Made by a program: the position numbers and the translations under genes | Part shown: piece after piece, positions 16,746-26,126 of the stretch | Numbering within the stretch: the stretch's first letter is position 1 | How the letters are laid out: each line of letters starts with the position of its first letter | Assembly: GCF_003347635.1 (NCBI RefSeq) | Contig: NZ_QDFY01000001.1 | Span: 682,001-746,000 of the forward strand | Origin: Sphingosinicella terrae | GTDB taxonomy: Bacteria > Pseudomonadota > Alphaproteobacteria > Sphingomonadales > Sphingomonadaceae | DNA length: 64,000 nt | Direction: 5' to 3' | Notes under the pieces: model-generated | What the model saw: the letters and a program-made list of their open reading frames with translations, nothing else | Databases searched by the model: none | Told to the model about the DNA's origin: nothing

Positions 16746-18998
16746 TCAACCACTCGCTACAATGTCTTCGGGGGCCAACGGCTCGGCCGCTTCGAGCCGC
16801 GCCAGCGCCTCACGGTCGAAACGGAAGCGGACGAGGGTGCCGCCGCCATCGCGGTCCTCGAACTCGATGAGGCCGAAATGCTCCTCGACGATCTTCTTGA
16901 CGATGGCGAGGCCGAGCCCGGTCCCCTTGGTCCGCGTCGTCATATAAGGCTCGGTGATCCGCCCACGCTCGGCCGGGAGGCCGATGCCGGTGTCGGCGAC
17001 CTCGATCACGATCTTGCCCGCGTCGTCGCGCAAGGTCATCGCGACCGCGTCCCCTCCCTCGCCGGGGCCGGCTTCCTCGCGCTTCTGCTGGATCGCCTCG
17101 ACGGCATTCTTGACGACGTTGGTGAGCGCCTGGCCGAGCAGTCGGCGATCGCAGACCAGGGTCGGCGCCGGATCGGGCGAGTCGAGCGTAAAGCTGATGT
17201 CCGGATGGGCGACCTCGTGCAGGAACAAGGCCTGACGCGCGATCTCGCCCAGGGGCTCGGTGCGGAAGGCCGGCTTGGGCATACGCGCGAAGGAGGAGAA
17301 TTCGTCGACCATCCGCCTGAGGTCGCCGACCTGCCGGACGATCGTCCCGGTCAGCCGCTCGAAGGTGGAGGGATCGCTCTGCACCTCGGTGCCGTAGCGC
17401 CGCTGGAGCCGCTCGGCGGCGAGCTGGATCGGCGTCAGCGGATTCTTGATCTCGTGCGCGATCCGGCGGGCGACGTCCGACCAGGCGGCGCGGCGCTGGT
17501 CGAGCAATTGCTCGGTGATGTCGTCGAAGGTGAGGACGTGGCCGCCCTTCACCTTCACCGTCTTCACCGCCAGGGTACGGGCTTCCCCGCGCGAGGCGAA
17601 CTGGACGATGTCCTCGCGTGCCTCGGCGGTCAGCTGGCGATCGAGTTCGGGCGCGAGGTCGGCGAGCTTCTGGCCGACCGGGCTCTGGCCGCCCGTCTTC
17701 AGAAGCGATTCCGCGGAGCTGTTGATCAACTGGACGACATGGTCGTCGTCCACGGAGATGACTCCGGCGGTCACTCCGGCCAGCACCGCTTCGGTGAAGG
17801 CGCGCCGGTTCTCGAGCTGGGCGTTGGCGGCGACGAGCGCCCCGGTCTGCTCCTCGAGGCGATGGGTCATCCGGTTGAAGGCGTCGCCGAGCGTGCCGAT
17901 CTCGTCCTTGACCGCGGACGTCGGCACCCGCGCCGAAAGCTCGCCGGCGGTGACCCGGCGGGCGGCGTCGACCAGCTCGCCCACCGGCCGCACCAGACGG
18001 TCGGCCAGCTTGAGCGCGATCCAGATCGCGAGGGCGACGATGAGCAGCGACACCAGCAGCAGGATGGCGTTGAAGCGCAGCTGGAGGTTGCGCGACCGCT
18101 CGGTCAGCGCCCGATAGTCGGCGAGCACCGCCGCACCGCGATTGATCTGCTCGATCAGCTGTTCGTCGAACACCCGCGCGGCGTAAAGATAGGTGTCGCT
18201 CCCGGCCGGAAAGCGCGTGATCGCGCCGATCCTGTCTTGGTCCTGGAAGGCCATGCTGAGCCGGTCCCCGGTCAGCCGCCGCAGCAATTCGGGCCGGACG
18301 GCATCCTCGAGCGAACGGTCGTAGGGGTCGACCAGGGCCAGCGACTGAACGCCATGTTCCGGCGTCACCCGCATCAGGATCGCCTCCGACAGATTGCGAT
18401 AATAGACCTGGCGAGCGAAGAATTCGGTGAATTCGGGGCTATCCGGGGAATATTCGGCAAGGAAGGCGCCGATGTCGCCGGCCATGGTCAGGGTCTCGCC
18501 CTCGACCCGATCGAGCTCCTGCTGATAGCTTTCCTGGGCGATGGTCGACGCGTTCTCGAGCATGCCGCGCGCGCGATCGGAGAACCAGAAAGCGGTGCCG
18601 CTCTGGAACAGGAAGGAGGCGAAGATCACCACCAGCAGGGTCGGAACCGTGGCGATTCCGGAGAACAAGGCGACCAGACGGACGTGAAGCCGGCCGCGTC
18701 CTCCCATCGCCGAGCGGGTCGCCCGCCGCATAGCCACCCGGCGGGCCATCAGCACCATCAGCGCCATCGCAGGCACGAGGTTGGCGACGAGCAGCCCGGC
18801 GACCATCGGCGGCGTCAACAGCGCCTCGGCGTCGCTGTAGCCGGAGAGGATGAGGTAGCTGACCGCTGCCGTGACGACGAGCGCCAGGACCGCGCCGATT
18901 TCGATCAGCGGGGTGAGGCCGCGGCGCCTCAGCAAGACCGAAGCGCGCCTGCGCCAGCGCGGACGGGATTCGACGGAGATCGCTGTTTCGGCGTTCAC
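16746..18998 (-). CDS. ntrY: Membrane sensor histidine kinase NtrY
   Basis: Sensor partner of NtrX, 750 residues. Predicted membrane helices lie at about 31-51, 66-86, 108-131 and 310-331, enclosing a periplasmic domain of about 180 residues between the third and fourth. A HAMP linker (about 330-385), a PAS domain (about 395-495), the HisKA box with phospho-accepting His515 in RRIAHEIKNPLTP, and a full HATPase with N-box NVVKNAVEAI, G1 DTGIGL and G2 GTGLGLAIVKKI follow. Upstream is dusB (86-bp gap); unlike many alphaproteobacteria there is no ntrB-ntrC pair in between. Confidence 0.95.
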   Translation of the reverse strand: MNAETAISVESRPRWRRRASVLLRRRGLTPLIEIGAVLALVVTAAVSYLILSGYSDAEALLTPPMVAGLLVANLVPAMALMVLMARRVAMRRATRSAMGGRGRLHVRLVALFSGIATVPTLLVVIFASFLFQSGTAFWFSDRARGMLENASTIAQESYQQELDRVEGETLTMAGDIGAFLAEYSPDSPEFTEFFARQVYYRNLSEAILMRVTPEHGVQSLALVDPYDRSLEDAVRPELLRRLTGDRLSMAFQDQDRIGAITRFPAGSDTYLYAARVFDEQLIEQINRGAAVLADYRALTERSRNLQLRFNAILLLVSLLIVALAIWIALKLADRLVRPVGELVDAARRVTAGELSARVPTSAVKDEIGTLGDAFNRMTHRLEEQTGALVAANAQLENRRAFTEAVLAGVTAGVISVDDDHVVQLINSSAESLLKTGGQSPVGQKLADLAPELDRQLTAEAREDIVQFASRGEARTLAVKTVKVKGGHVLTFDDITEQLLDQRRAAWSDVARRIAHEIKNPLTPIQLAAERLQRRYGTEVQSDPSTFERLTGTIVRQVGDLRRMVDEFSSFARMPKPAFRTEPLGEIARQALFLHEVAHPDISFTLDSPDPAPTLVCDRRLLGQALTNVVKNAVEAIQQKREEAGPGEGGDAVAMTLRDDAGKIVIEVADTGIGLPAERGRITEPYMTTRTKGTGLGLAIVKKIVEEHFGLIEFEDRDGGGTLVRFRFDREALARLEAAEPLAPEDIVASG

Positions 18999-19084
18999 GC
19001 TGCGGCTCTAGCACAACAATGTGGCCGAAAGAACACAGTCTTTCGCCTCATCCCGTCCGATTTGAGGCCGCACCGGCCGCGCGG

Positions 19085-20083
19085 CTAGGCCGCGGCGCGG
19101 CTCAGCCAGGGCGCGTAGAAGTCGCGAAGCATCGCCAGGGCCCGCGCCGGATCGGCTTCCTTGTTGAAGGCGTTGCGGAATTCGGCCGAGCCGTGCAGCC
19201 CCTTCGTGTACCAGCCGATATGCTTGCGGGCGCAATTGACGCCGACGACCGGACCGTAAAGCTCCAGCATCGCCTCATATTGTTCGATGATCACGGCGAG
19301 CTGCTCGTCGAGGCTCGGATCGGCAAGCCGCTGGCCGGTGCGGAGCCAGTGCATCACCTGCCGGAGCAGCCAGGGCCGTCCATAGGCACCGCGGCCGATC
19401 ATGATTCCATCGGCGCCCGACTGGGCGAGCGCCGCGTCGGCGTCCTCGATGGTCTCGATGTCGCCATTGGCGATGACGGGCACGCGCACGGCGTCCTTCA
19501 CCTTGCGGATGAAGGCCCAATCCGCATTCCCCTTGTACATCTGGCAGCGCGTGCGGCCGTGAACGGTGATCATCCGGATGCCGAGATCCTCGGCGATGCG
19601 GGCGAGCTCGGGGGCGTTGAGACTGGCATGATCCCAGCCCATGCGCATCTTCAGCGTCACCGGCACGTCCACCGCCTTCACCGTCGCGTCGATGATGCGG
19701 GCGGCGAGATCGAGATCGCGCATGAGCGCCGAACCGGCCTCGCCATTGACCACCTTCTTGACCGGGCAGCCCATGTTGATGTCGATGATCGCCGCGCCGC
19801 GATCCTCGTTGAGCTTCGCTGCCTCGGCCATCTCCACCGGCGAGCAGCCGGCGAGCTGCATCGACACCGGCTCCTCGACCGGATCCCATACCGCCTTCTG
19901 CAGCGACTGACGGGTCTCGCGGATCGCCGCCTGGCTGGCGATCATCTCGGTCACGGTGAGCCCGGCACCGTAGCGCCTGACGATCCGCCGGAACGGCATG
20001 TCGGTGACGCCGGTCATCGGTGCCAGGATCACGGGCACGTCGATGCGGACCGGGCCGATCTGGATGGGTTCGAGGCGGCTCAT
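19085..20083 (-). CDS. dusB: tRNA-dihydrouridine synthase (DusB/NifR3)
   Basis: FMN-dependent TIM-barrel enzyme reducing uridines in tRNA D-loops, 332 residues. Signatures: [12 protein letters not shown] at 21-32, catalytic Cys106 in [36 protein letters not shown] and [13 protein letters not shown]. The frame is open far upstream, but homology places the start at the ATG complement of 20081-20083 ([11 protein letters not shown]). It heads the dusB-ntrY-ntrX-hfq-hflX series, the usual alphaproteobacterial context (nifR3 beside ntr genes), and is divergent from ispDF with a 64-bp gap. Confidence 0.94.
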   Translation of the reverse strand: MSRLEPIQIGPVRIDVPVILAPMTGVTDMPFRRIVRRYGAGLTVTEMIASQAAIRETRQSLQKAVWDPVEEPVSMQLAGCSPVEMAEAAKLNEDRGAAIIDINMGCPVKKVVNGEAGSALMRDLDLAARIIDATVKAVDVPVTLKMRMGWDHASLNAPELARIAEDLGIRMITVHGRTRCQMYKGNADWAFIRKVKDAVRVPVIANGDIETIEDADAALAQSGADGIMIGRGAYGRPWLLRQVMHWLRTGQRLADPSLDEQLAVIIEQYEAMLELYGPVVGVNCARKHIGWYTKGLHGSAEFRNAFNKEADPARALAMLRDFYAPWLSRAAA

Positions 20084-20147
20084 GGGACCGCGGAGATAGG
20101 CTCTAAGCCGCTGGTCGACAAGGTCGGGCTGGGCTAGGGCGCGCGCG

Positions 20148-21311
20148 ATGGAGGCGCAGGGAAAGACGATCGCTCTGGTGGTGGCGGCAGGCAGCGGCAT
20201 CCGCGCGGGCGGCGAAGGCGCGGTGCCCAAGCAGTACCGGCGGATCGGCGGCAGGGCGGTCCTCGCCCATGCGATCGCGCATCTGCGGCACCCACGCATC
20301 GACGGGATCCGAGTAGTGATCGGCGCGGGCCACGAGACCGCCTATGCCGACGCGGTCGGCGACCTTTCGCTCCGTTCGCCCATCCTCGGTGGCGCGACCC
20401 GGCGGGAATCGGTCGGCAACGGCCTTGCCGCGCTGACGGCCGACGGCGACGTCGGCCGAGTGCTGGTCCACGACGCTGCCCGTCCCTTCCTGCCCGCGGC
20501 GGTGATCGACCGGCTGATCGCCGCGCTCGACGATCATGACGGCGCGGTGCCGGCGCTGCCGGTCGTCGACACGCTGGCCGTGGCCGATGGTCGGCTAGGC
20601 GACACCGTCCCACGCCAGGGGCTGGCGCGCGTGCAGACGCCGCAGGCCTTCCGCTTCGAGGCGATCGTGAGGGCGCACGAGGCCTGGAGCGGCGGCGAAG
20701 CGACCGACGACGCCCAGATGGCACGCGCTGCCGGCTTCAGCGTGGCCGTCGTCGAGGGAGACAGGATGCTCGAAAAGCTGACTTACGATGCCGATTTCGA
20801 ACGGGCCGAGATACTGCCCGGTCCGCGCCTGGTCAGCCGGGCGGGCATGGGCTTCGACGTCCATGCCTTCGGCTCGGGATCGTCGGTCTGGCTCGGCGGG
20901 ATCGAAATCCCCTATGCGCGCGGCCTGATCGGCCACAGCGACGCCGACGTGCTCCTTCATGCCGTCACCGACGCCCTGCTCGGCGCCGTCGGCGCCGGCG
21001 ACATCGGCGACCATTTCCCGCCGACTGATCCGCGCTGGCGCGGCGCAGCCTCTTCCCTCTTCCTCGATCATGCCCGGCAACTGGTCGAGCAGGCGGGTGG
21101 TCGCATCGACCATGTCGATGCGACCATCGTCTGCGAGGCACCGAAAATCGGGCCGCACCGGGTACGTATCCGTGAGAATCTGGCCGGTTTGTTGCGGCTT
21201 CCGGCCCAGTCGGTTAGCGTGAAGGCGACGACGACCGAGCGGCTGGGCTTCACCGGCCGCGGCGAAGGCATAGCCGTCCAGGCCATCGCGACCATTCGCC
21301 TTCCGGAGTGA
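20148..21311 (+). CDS. ispDF: Bifunctional IspD/IspF (MEP isoprenoid pathway)
   Basis: Fused enzyme carrying 2-C-methyl-D-erythritol 4-phosphate cytidylyltransferase (residues about 1-225) and MECDP synthase (about 229-387), steps three and five of the MEP pathway. The IspD half shows [22 protein letters not shown] and TPQAFR; the IspF half shows the zinc-binding [27 protein letters not shown] and the closing [18 protein letters not shown]. Fusion of the two is common in alphaproteobacteria and may help channel intermediates around IspE. The pncC gene follows immediately: its GTG overlaps this stop, or its ATG lies 2 bp downstream. Confidence 0.96.
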   Translation: MEAQGKTIALVVAAGSGIRAGGEGAVPKQYRRIGGRAVLAHAIAHLRHPRIDGIRVVIGAGHETAYADAVGDLSLRSPILGGATRRESVGNGLAALTADGDVGRVLVHDAARPFLPAAVIDRLIAALDDHDGAVPALPVVDTLAVADGRLGDTVPRQGLARVQTPQAFRFEAIVRAHEAWSGGEATDDAQMARAAGFSVAVVEGDRMLEKLTYDADFERAEILPGPRLVSRAGMGFDVHAFGSGSSVWLGGIEIPYARGLIGHSDADVLLHAVTDALLGAVGAGDIGDHFPPTDPRWRGAASSLFLDHARQLVEQAGGRIDHVDATIVCEAPKIGPHRVRIRENLAGLLRLPAQSVSVKATTTERLGFTGRGEGIAVQAIATIRLPE

Positions 21312-21313
21312 CC

Positions 21314-21847
21314 ATGACCGAACATCGCGACTTCCTGCTTCCCGACGCGCTCGACGACCTCGCGCGACGGGTGATCGAGGAGAATCGCGCCGCCGGCCGC
21401 AAGGTCGCGGTGGCGGAAAGCTGTACCGGCGGCCTCGTCTCGGCGGCGCTGACCGAGATTTCGGGAAGCTCGGACGTGTTCGAGACCGGCTTCGTCACCT
21501 ATTCGAACGCAGCGAAGATCTCACTGCTCGGCGTCAGCGCCGAGGTGATCGAGACATTCGGCAGCGTCTCGGTCGCCACCGCCTGGGCCATGGCGCAGGG
21601 AGTGATCAACCGCACCGACGCCGATGTCGCGGTGGCGATCACCGGCATTGCCGGACCGACCGGGGGGAGCGAGATGAAGCCGGTGGGCACCGTCGTCTTT
21701 GCCCGGGCAGAGCGCGACGGCGATCCCAAGCAGATCATCGCCGACCTCCGGGAATTCGGCGACCTCGGCCGCGCGGGCGTGCGGCTTCAGGCGGCGCGGT
21801 GCGCGCTCGAGCTGCTGCTTCCCTCGGCCACCGCACCCTCGCCGTAG
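21314..21847 (+). CDS. pncC: CinA C-terminal-type nicotinamide-nucleotide amidohydrolase
   Basis: Deamidates nicotinamide mononucleotide to nicotinate mononucleotide in pyridine-nucleotide recycling. The 177-residue protein is a stand-alone CinA C-terminal domain, with VAVAESCTGGLVSAALTEI at about 31-49 (catalytic Ser in AESCTGG), a GFVTYSNAAK motif, and AITGIAGPTGG. GGAG 5 nt upstream favours the ATG at 21314 over a GTG at 21308 that overlaps the ispDF stop. The 3' end overlaps the convergent COQ10-like gene by 61 bp. Confidence 0.92.
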   Translation: MTEHRDFLLPDALDDLARRVIEENRAAGRKVAVAESCTGGLVSAALTEISGSSDVFETGFVTYSNAAKISLLGVSAEVIETFGSVSVATAWAMAQGVINRTDADVAVAITGIAGPTGGSEMKPVGTVVFARAERDGDPKQIIADLREFGDLGRAGVRLQAARCALELLLPSATAPSP

Positions 21848-22269
21848 AGGACGTGGGCGCGGTCCTCGAAGGCGCCGATCATCCGGCGCAGCGCCCGATC
21901 GAACATCTGGCCGGCCAAGGTCTCGAAGATTCGGCTGCGAAAGGCGAAGTCGACGCAGAAATCGACTATCGTGCCGCCCTGGCCGTCGGGCTCGAACTTC
22001 CAGTGGTTATGGAGATATTTGAGCGGCCCTTCGATATAATCGATGTCGATCTGATGGGGCCGGCGCTTGTTCACGCGCGACGTGAAGGTTTCCTTGAGAG
22101 CGCGGAAGCCGACGACGAGATCGGCGATCATCTCGGTCTCGCTGTCGGAGCGGACCCGCACCGTAGCCACCCAGGGCAGGAACTCCTGGTAGCTTTTCAC
22201 GTCGGCGACCAGGTCGAAAAGCTGGTCGGGACTGTAGGGCAGATGCCGCTTTTCCGAATGACGGGGCAT
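21787..22269 (-). CDS. START-domain protein, COQ10/RatA family
   Basis: SRPBCC-fold protein of the coenzyme-Q-binding COQ10 / RatA group, 160 residues. Diagnostic stretches are YSPDQLFDLVADVKSYQEFLPW near the N terminus, IADLVVGFRALKETFTSRV, and the late FRSRIFETLAGQMFDRALRRMI helix. In mitochondria and alphaproteobacteria such proteins assist ubiquinone use in respiration; in E. coli the homologue RatA has been reported to block ribosome subunit joining. It lies 8 bp after lipA, a linkage common in alphaproteobacteria, and its 3' end is antisense to the last 61 bp of pncC. Confidence 0.9.
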   Translation of the reverse strand: MPRHSEKRHLPYSPDQLFDLVADVKSYQEFLPWVATVRVRSDSETEMIADLVVGFRALKETFTSRVNKRRPHQIDIDYIEGPLKYLHNHWKFEPDGQGGTIVDFCVDFAFRSRIFETLAGQMFDRALRRMIGAFEDRAHVLYGEGAVAEGSSSSSAHRAA

Positions 22270-22277
22270 CGGCTCGC

Positions 22278-23261
22278 CTAACGCCCTGGCCCTTCGAGAC
22301 CGCGGACGACGTCGGCATGCCGGCCGGCGGCCGCCATCTTGGCTTCCCGCGCGGCCTTCATCTTCGCGAAATCGTCACCCGCATGATAGCTGGAGCGGGT
22401 GAGCGGGCTGGCCGCGACCAGCAGGAACCCCTTGGCGCGGGCGATCGCGGCATAAGCGGAGAAGGCCTGGGGGGTGACGAAGGCCTCGACCTTGGCGTGG
22501 CGCGGCGTCGGCTGCAGATACTGGCCCATGGTCAGGAAATCGACGTCGGCGGAGCGCATGTCGTCCATAACTTGATGGACCTCGAGCCGTTCCTCGCCGA
22601 GGCCGACCATCAGGCCGGACTTGGTGAAGATGGTGGGATCGTGCCGCTTGACGCTCTCGAGCAGCCGCAGCGACGCATAATAGCGGGCGCCGGGGCGGAT
22701 GGTCGGATAGAGACGCGGCACCGTCTCGAGATTGTGGTTGTAGACGTCCGGCCGCGCCTCGACGATCCGCTCGACCGCGGCCTCGGATTTGTTGCGGAAG
22801 TCCGGCGTGAGGATCTCGATCGTCGTGTCGGGGGCGTTCCGGCGCAGCGCCTCGATGACGCGGACGAACTGCATCGCGCCGCCGTCGGGCAAATCGTCGC
22901 GGTCGACCGAGGTAATGACGATGTGGCTGAGACCGAGCTCGGCGGCGGCGACCGCGACATGCTCGGGCTCCATCGGATCGACGGCGCGCGGCATGCCGGT
23001 CTTGACGTTGCAGAAGGCGCAGGCGCGAGTGCAGGTGTCGCCGAGGATCATCACCGTCGCGTGCTTCTTGGTCCAGCACTCGCCGATATTCGGACAGGCC
23101 GCCTCCTCGCAGACGGTGGCGAGGTTGAGTCGCCGCATGAGCTTGCGCGTTTCGGCGACCCCGGCGCCGGTCGGCGCCTTGACCCGGATCCAGTCGGGCT
23201 TGCGGTTCTTGCGCTCGGGCGCCCCCGGCAGGGGCACGGCGATCGGGTCGGCTTCGCTCAT
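22278..23261 (-). CDS. lipA: Lipoyl synthase
   Basis: Radical-SAM enzyme inserting two sulfurs into octanoyl groups on lipoyl domains, 327 residues. The auxiliary cluster ligands are Cys51, Cys56 and Cys62 ([12 protein letters not shown]); the radical-SAM cluster ligands are Cys77, Cys81 and Cys84 ([10 protein letters not shown]); the auxiliary-cluster serine lies in SYHAGD near the C terminus. The open frame extends upstream to 23369, but homology supports the ATG at 23259-23261. Its product would lipoylate the PdhB lipoyl domain encoded at 50632-52062. It is divergent from the carbonic anhydrase gene. Confidence 0.96.
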   Translation of the reverse strand: MSEADPIAVPLPGAPERKNRKPDWIRVKAPTGAGVAETRKLMRRLNLATVCEEAACPNIGECWTKKHATVMILGDTCTRACAFCNVKTGMPRAVDPMEPEHVAVAAAELGLSHIVITSVDRDDLPDGGAMQFVRVIEALRRNAPDTTIEILTPDFRNKSEAAVERIVEARPDVYNHNLETVPRLYPTIRPGARYYASLRLLESVKRHDPTIFTKSGLMVGLGEERLEVHQVMDDMRSADVDFLTMGQYLQPTPRHAKVEAFVTPQAFSAYAAIARAKGFLLVAASPLTRSSYHAGDDFAKMKAAREAKMAAAGRHADVVRGLEGPGR

Positions 23262-23347
23262 GGCGGCGAGATAGCGATGTCGCCGCCGACTTGCCACCCC
23301 TGCCCTCGGCTCGCTAGGCGCCGATCGGACAACAGGGAGTTTATGCC

Positions 23348-23986
23348 TTGCCCGCCGACTTCGAAGCACTGATCGACGGCTATCGTCGCTTCCGCGAGAC
23401 CGCCTGGGCTGCCCAGCGCGAACGCTGGCGCGAACTGGCCGAGGGCCAGAATCCCAAGGTGATGGTGATCGCCTGCTCCGACAGCCGGGTCGATCCCTCG
23501 CAGATCTTCGACGCGCGGCCGGGCGAGATCTTCGTCGTCCGCAACGTCGCCAACCTGGTGCCGCCGTTCGAGCGCGACAGCGCCTATCACGGCGTCTCGG
23601 CCGCGCTCGAATTCGCGGTCACCCAGCTCCAGGTCCAGGACGTCGTGGTGATGGGGCACGGCTTCTGCGGCGGCTGCGCGGCAGCGCTGACCGGCCAGTT
23701 CGACGATGCCGGCCATGGCGAAGGACAATTCATCGCCCGCTGGATCGGCATGCTCTGCGCTGCGCGCCAGGCTATCCGCGCGCGCCATTCGGAGCTCGAC
23801 CGCGCCGCCTTCCTCGAGATGGAGCATGAGGGCGTGCGGCTCTCCCTCGCCAATCTCAGAACCTTCCCCTTCGTCGCCGAGCGCGAGGCGGCGGGGCGGC
23901 TGAAGCTGCACGGCGCCTGGTTCGCCATCGACGGCGGCACGCTCCACGTGATGGACGCGCAGAGCGGCGTCTTCGCGCCCGCATAA
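23348..23986 (+). CDS. can: Beta-class carbonic anhydrase
   Basis: Zinc enzyme interconverting CO2 and bicarbonate, 212 residues, cytoplasmic. Ligands are Cys43 (with Asp45 and Arg47 in ACSDSRVDP), His104 and Cys107 (GHGFCGGC). The translation start is a TTG at 23348 with GGGAG 8 nt upstream; a nearby ATG at 23343 is out of frame. Bicarbonate supply would support carbamoyl-phosphate synthesis and fatty-acid synthesis. Its 3' end is convergent with the cyclophilin gene after 16 bp. Confidence 0.94.
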   Translation: MPADFEALIDGYRRFRETAWAAQRERWRELAEGQNPKVMVIACSDSRVDPSQIFDARPGEIFVVRNVANLVPPFERDSAYHGVSAALEFAVTQLQVQDVVVMGHGFCGGCAAALTGQFDDAGHGEGQFIARWIGMLCAARQAIRARHSELDRAAFLEMEHEGVRLSLANLRTFPFVAEREAAGRLKLHGAWFAIDGGTLHVMDAQSGVFAPA

Positions 23987-24002
23987 AATATTCGATTCTA
24001 CT

Positions 24003-24596
24003 CTACGGCAGGCGCCGAGCCGTCACCATACGGATGCGCGGGTCGAGCATCTGCCCGCGCATGACGCCCTCCCCTTCGGTTGGCGAGGTCGGGGCATCGA
24101 GGATGCGGCGGACCACATCCATGCCCTCGACGACGCGGCCGAAGACGGCATAGCCCAAGCCGTCGCCGGCCGAGCCGGGGCCGGCGTCGAGATAGAGCTG
24201 GTCGCCGACCATGATGGTGAAGTCGCCCTGGGCCGTTCCCGGCGCAAAGCGCGGCACCGAGACCGCGCCGTCGACATGGGAGAGCCCGGTCTCGCTGGTC
24301 GGCTCGTGGGCGATCGGCGGGTACAGCTTGCGCGCATCGCGGACTCCGCCCTGGACCAGACCCCTGCCCTCGCCGGTCTTCATCGCCCGGTAGAATTCCA
24401 TGCCGTCGAGCCGGCGCGCGTCGACGTAGCGGAGAAAATTGCCGGCGCTGACCGGGGCCCGCGCGAGATCGACCTCGATGACGATCGTGCCGGCGCTGGT
24501 CTCGAGCGCCACCCGGGCGGGCGCGGCGGGTCCGGTCTGCCCCATGGCCGGCGCGGTCAGGGCGGCGGCCAGGAACAGGATCAACATGCGCCACAT
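24003..24596 (-). CDS. Periplasmic cyclophilin-type peptidyl-prolyl isomerase
   Basis: Cyclophilin-fold prolyl isomerase, 197 residues, with a signal peptide (MWRMLILFLAAALTAPAMGQ). The core begins VALETSAGTIVIEVDLARAPVSAGNFLRYVD and includes FYRAMKTGEGRGLVQGG and GYAVFGRVVEGMDVVRRIL. The usual catalytic FHRVI..FM.QGGD motif is altered (the Arg-Val pair is RA, and QGGV replaces QGGD), so activity may be weak. The ATG overlaps the stop of the upstream amino-acid permease by one base (TGATG), implying coupling with it, though a functional link is not obvious. Confidence 0.88.
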   Translation of the reverse strand: MWRMLILFLAAALTAPAMGQTGPAAPARVALETSAGTIVIEVDLARAPVSAGNFLRYVDARRLDGMEFYRAMKTGEGRGLVQGGVRDARKLYPPIAHEPTSETGLSHVDGAVSVPRFAPGTAQGDFTIMVGDQLYLDAGPGSAGDGLGYAVFGRVVEGMDVVRRILDAPTSPTEGEGVMRGQMLDPRIRMVTARRLP

Positions 24597-26002
24597 CAGG
24601 CGATCCTCCCGGCATGGCTCTTTCGCGCGCCGTAGAAGAAGTAGAGGGCGAAGCCGAAGATGTGGGCGCCCAGGAACCACAATTGGGTGCTCTGCGGCAG
24701 GCTGTAGAAGAGATAGAGACAGCCGGCGATGGCGACGCCGCCTACCGGCCAGGCCCAGGGGGTGCGGAAGGCACGCGGCCGATCGGGATCGCGCCGCCGC
24801 ATGACCAGCATGCAGATCGCGACGAAGACGAAGGCGGTGAGCGTGCCGGCATTGGCGAGAGCGGCGAGCTCCGCGAGCGGAACCACGCCCGCGAGCAGCG
24901 CCACGATCACCGCCGTGAACAGGGTGATCCGCACCGGCGATCCGCGGCCCGACACCTTGGCGAGCGCCGGCGGCAGCAGCCCGTCCCGGGCCATGACGAA
25001 GAAGATGCGGCTCTGGCCATAGAAGAAAGCCAGGATGACGGTCGGCAGCGCGATCACCGCCGAGGCGGCGAGGTAGGTCGCTGCCCCAGGCCTGCCGATC
25101 TCGCGCAGGATCAGGGCGAGCGGCTCCGGGCTGTTGGCGAAGCGGGTATAAACGAGCGCCCCGATCGCGGCACCGGCCACGGCGATATAGATGAGGACGC
25201 AAGCAATCATCGATCCGACGATGCCGATCGACAGGTCCCGCTCCGGATTGCGGGTCTCCTCCGCCGCGGTGGCGATCGCGTCGAAGCCGTAGAAGGCGAA
25301 GAAGATGATCGCGGCAGCCGCCATGACGCCGACCTCGGCGCCCGGTGGGCCGCTCTTCGGGAAACCGAACGGCATGAAAGGATCGAAATTGGCGGCGTCG
25401 AAATAGGGCAAGGCGACGGCGACGAACACGCCGAGGGCGACGATCTTCACGGCGACCAGAAGGGCGTTGACGTTGGCGCTCTCGCGCACCCCGTAGATGA
25501 GCAGGCCGGCGACCACGGCGATGATGAACACCGCCGGCAAATTGACGATTCCGCCCAGTTCGGGTCCCTGGGTGAACGCCAGCGGGAATCCCAGCCAGGC
25601 GTGCAGGAGCGGCGCCGCATAGCCGGACCAGCCGACGGCGACGGCGCTGACCACCAGCGAATATTCGAGGATGAGGCTCCAGCCGACGAACCAGGCGAGC
25701 AGCTCGCCAAGGACGACATAGGTGTAGGTATAGGCGCTGCCGGAGGCCGGGATCATCGTCGCCATCTCGGCATAAGCGAGCGCGGCGGCGGCACAGATCA
25801 CGCCGGCGATCAGGAAGGACAGGATCACCGCCGGGCCGGCCTTGGCCGCGCCCACGCCGGTCAGCGTGAGGATGCCGGTTCCGACGATCGCGCCCACGCC
25901 GAGCGCGATGAGATGCGGCCAGCCGAGCGAGCGATGGAGGCGATGCTCCTCGGGAAGGTCCTCGTGGCTGAGAATTGCCTTGCGCGTGTTCCAGCGAGCC
26001 AT
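24596..26002 (-). CDS. APC-family amino acid permease
   Basis: Inner-membrane amino acid transporter of the APC superfamily, cationic-amino-acid-transporter (CAT) group, 468 residues with twelve or more predicted helices. The N-terminal HRSLGWPHLIALGVGAIVGTGI holds the conserved GxG unwound segment in helix 1; FAFYGFDAIATAAEETRNPERDL is the CAT signature in the sixth helix and following loop. GGAGG 8 nt upstream favours the ATG at 26000-26002 although the frame is open to 26095. The specific amino acid cannot be read from sequence. The cyclophilin gene overlaps its stop. Confidence 0.92.
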   Translation of the reverse strand: MARWNTRKAILSHEDLPEEHRLHRSLGWPHLIALGVGAIVGTGILTLTGVGAAKAGPAVILSFLIAGVICAAAALAYAEMATMIPASGSAYTYTYVVLGELLAWFVGWSLILEYSLVVSAVAVGWSGYAAPLLHAWLGFPLAFTQGPELGGIVNLPAVFIIAVVAGLLIYGVRESANVNALLVAVKIVALGVFVAVALPYFDAANFDPFMPFGFPKSGPPGAEVGVMAAAAIIFFAFYGFDAIATAAEETRNPERDLSIGIVGSMIACVLIYIAVAGAAIGALVYTRFANSPEPLALILREIGRPGAATYLAASAVIALPTVILAFFYGQSRIFFVMARDGLLPPALAKVSGRGSPVRITLFTAVIVALLAGVVPLAELAALANAGTLTAFVFVAICMLVMRRRDPDRPRAFRTPWAWPVGGVAIAGCLYLFYSLPQSTQLWFLGAHIFGFALYFFYGARKSHAGRIA

Positions 26003-26126
26003 GCGGCACCCTCCCCGTTTCGTGCGGGGAACCTTGGGGCGGGTTGCGGGGGCGGGACAAGGGGAAAAGGGACGCCGATGCGGCGAAAGGGGCAAACCGA
26101 TTTCCTGCGCGGGAAGACTTGCCGGC

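Noticed and set aside
16878-19088. A 736-codon plus-strand open frame opposite ntrY
   Set aside because: The translation is charged, low-complexity and matches no family; it is the antisense image of a well-supported kinase gene.
24003-26060. A 685-codon frame that seems to fuse the cyclophilin to an upstream Arg-rich segment
   Set aside because: The upstream part is an out-of-frame reading of the APC permease; the signal peptide marks the true start at 24596.
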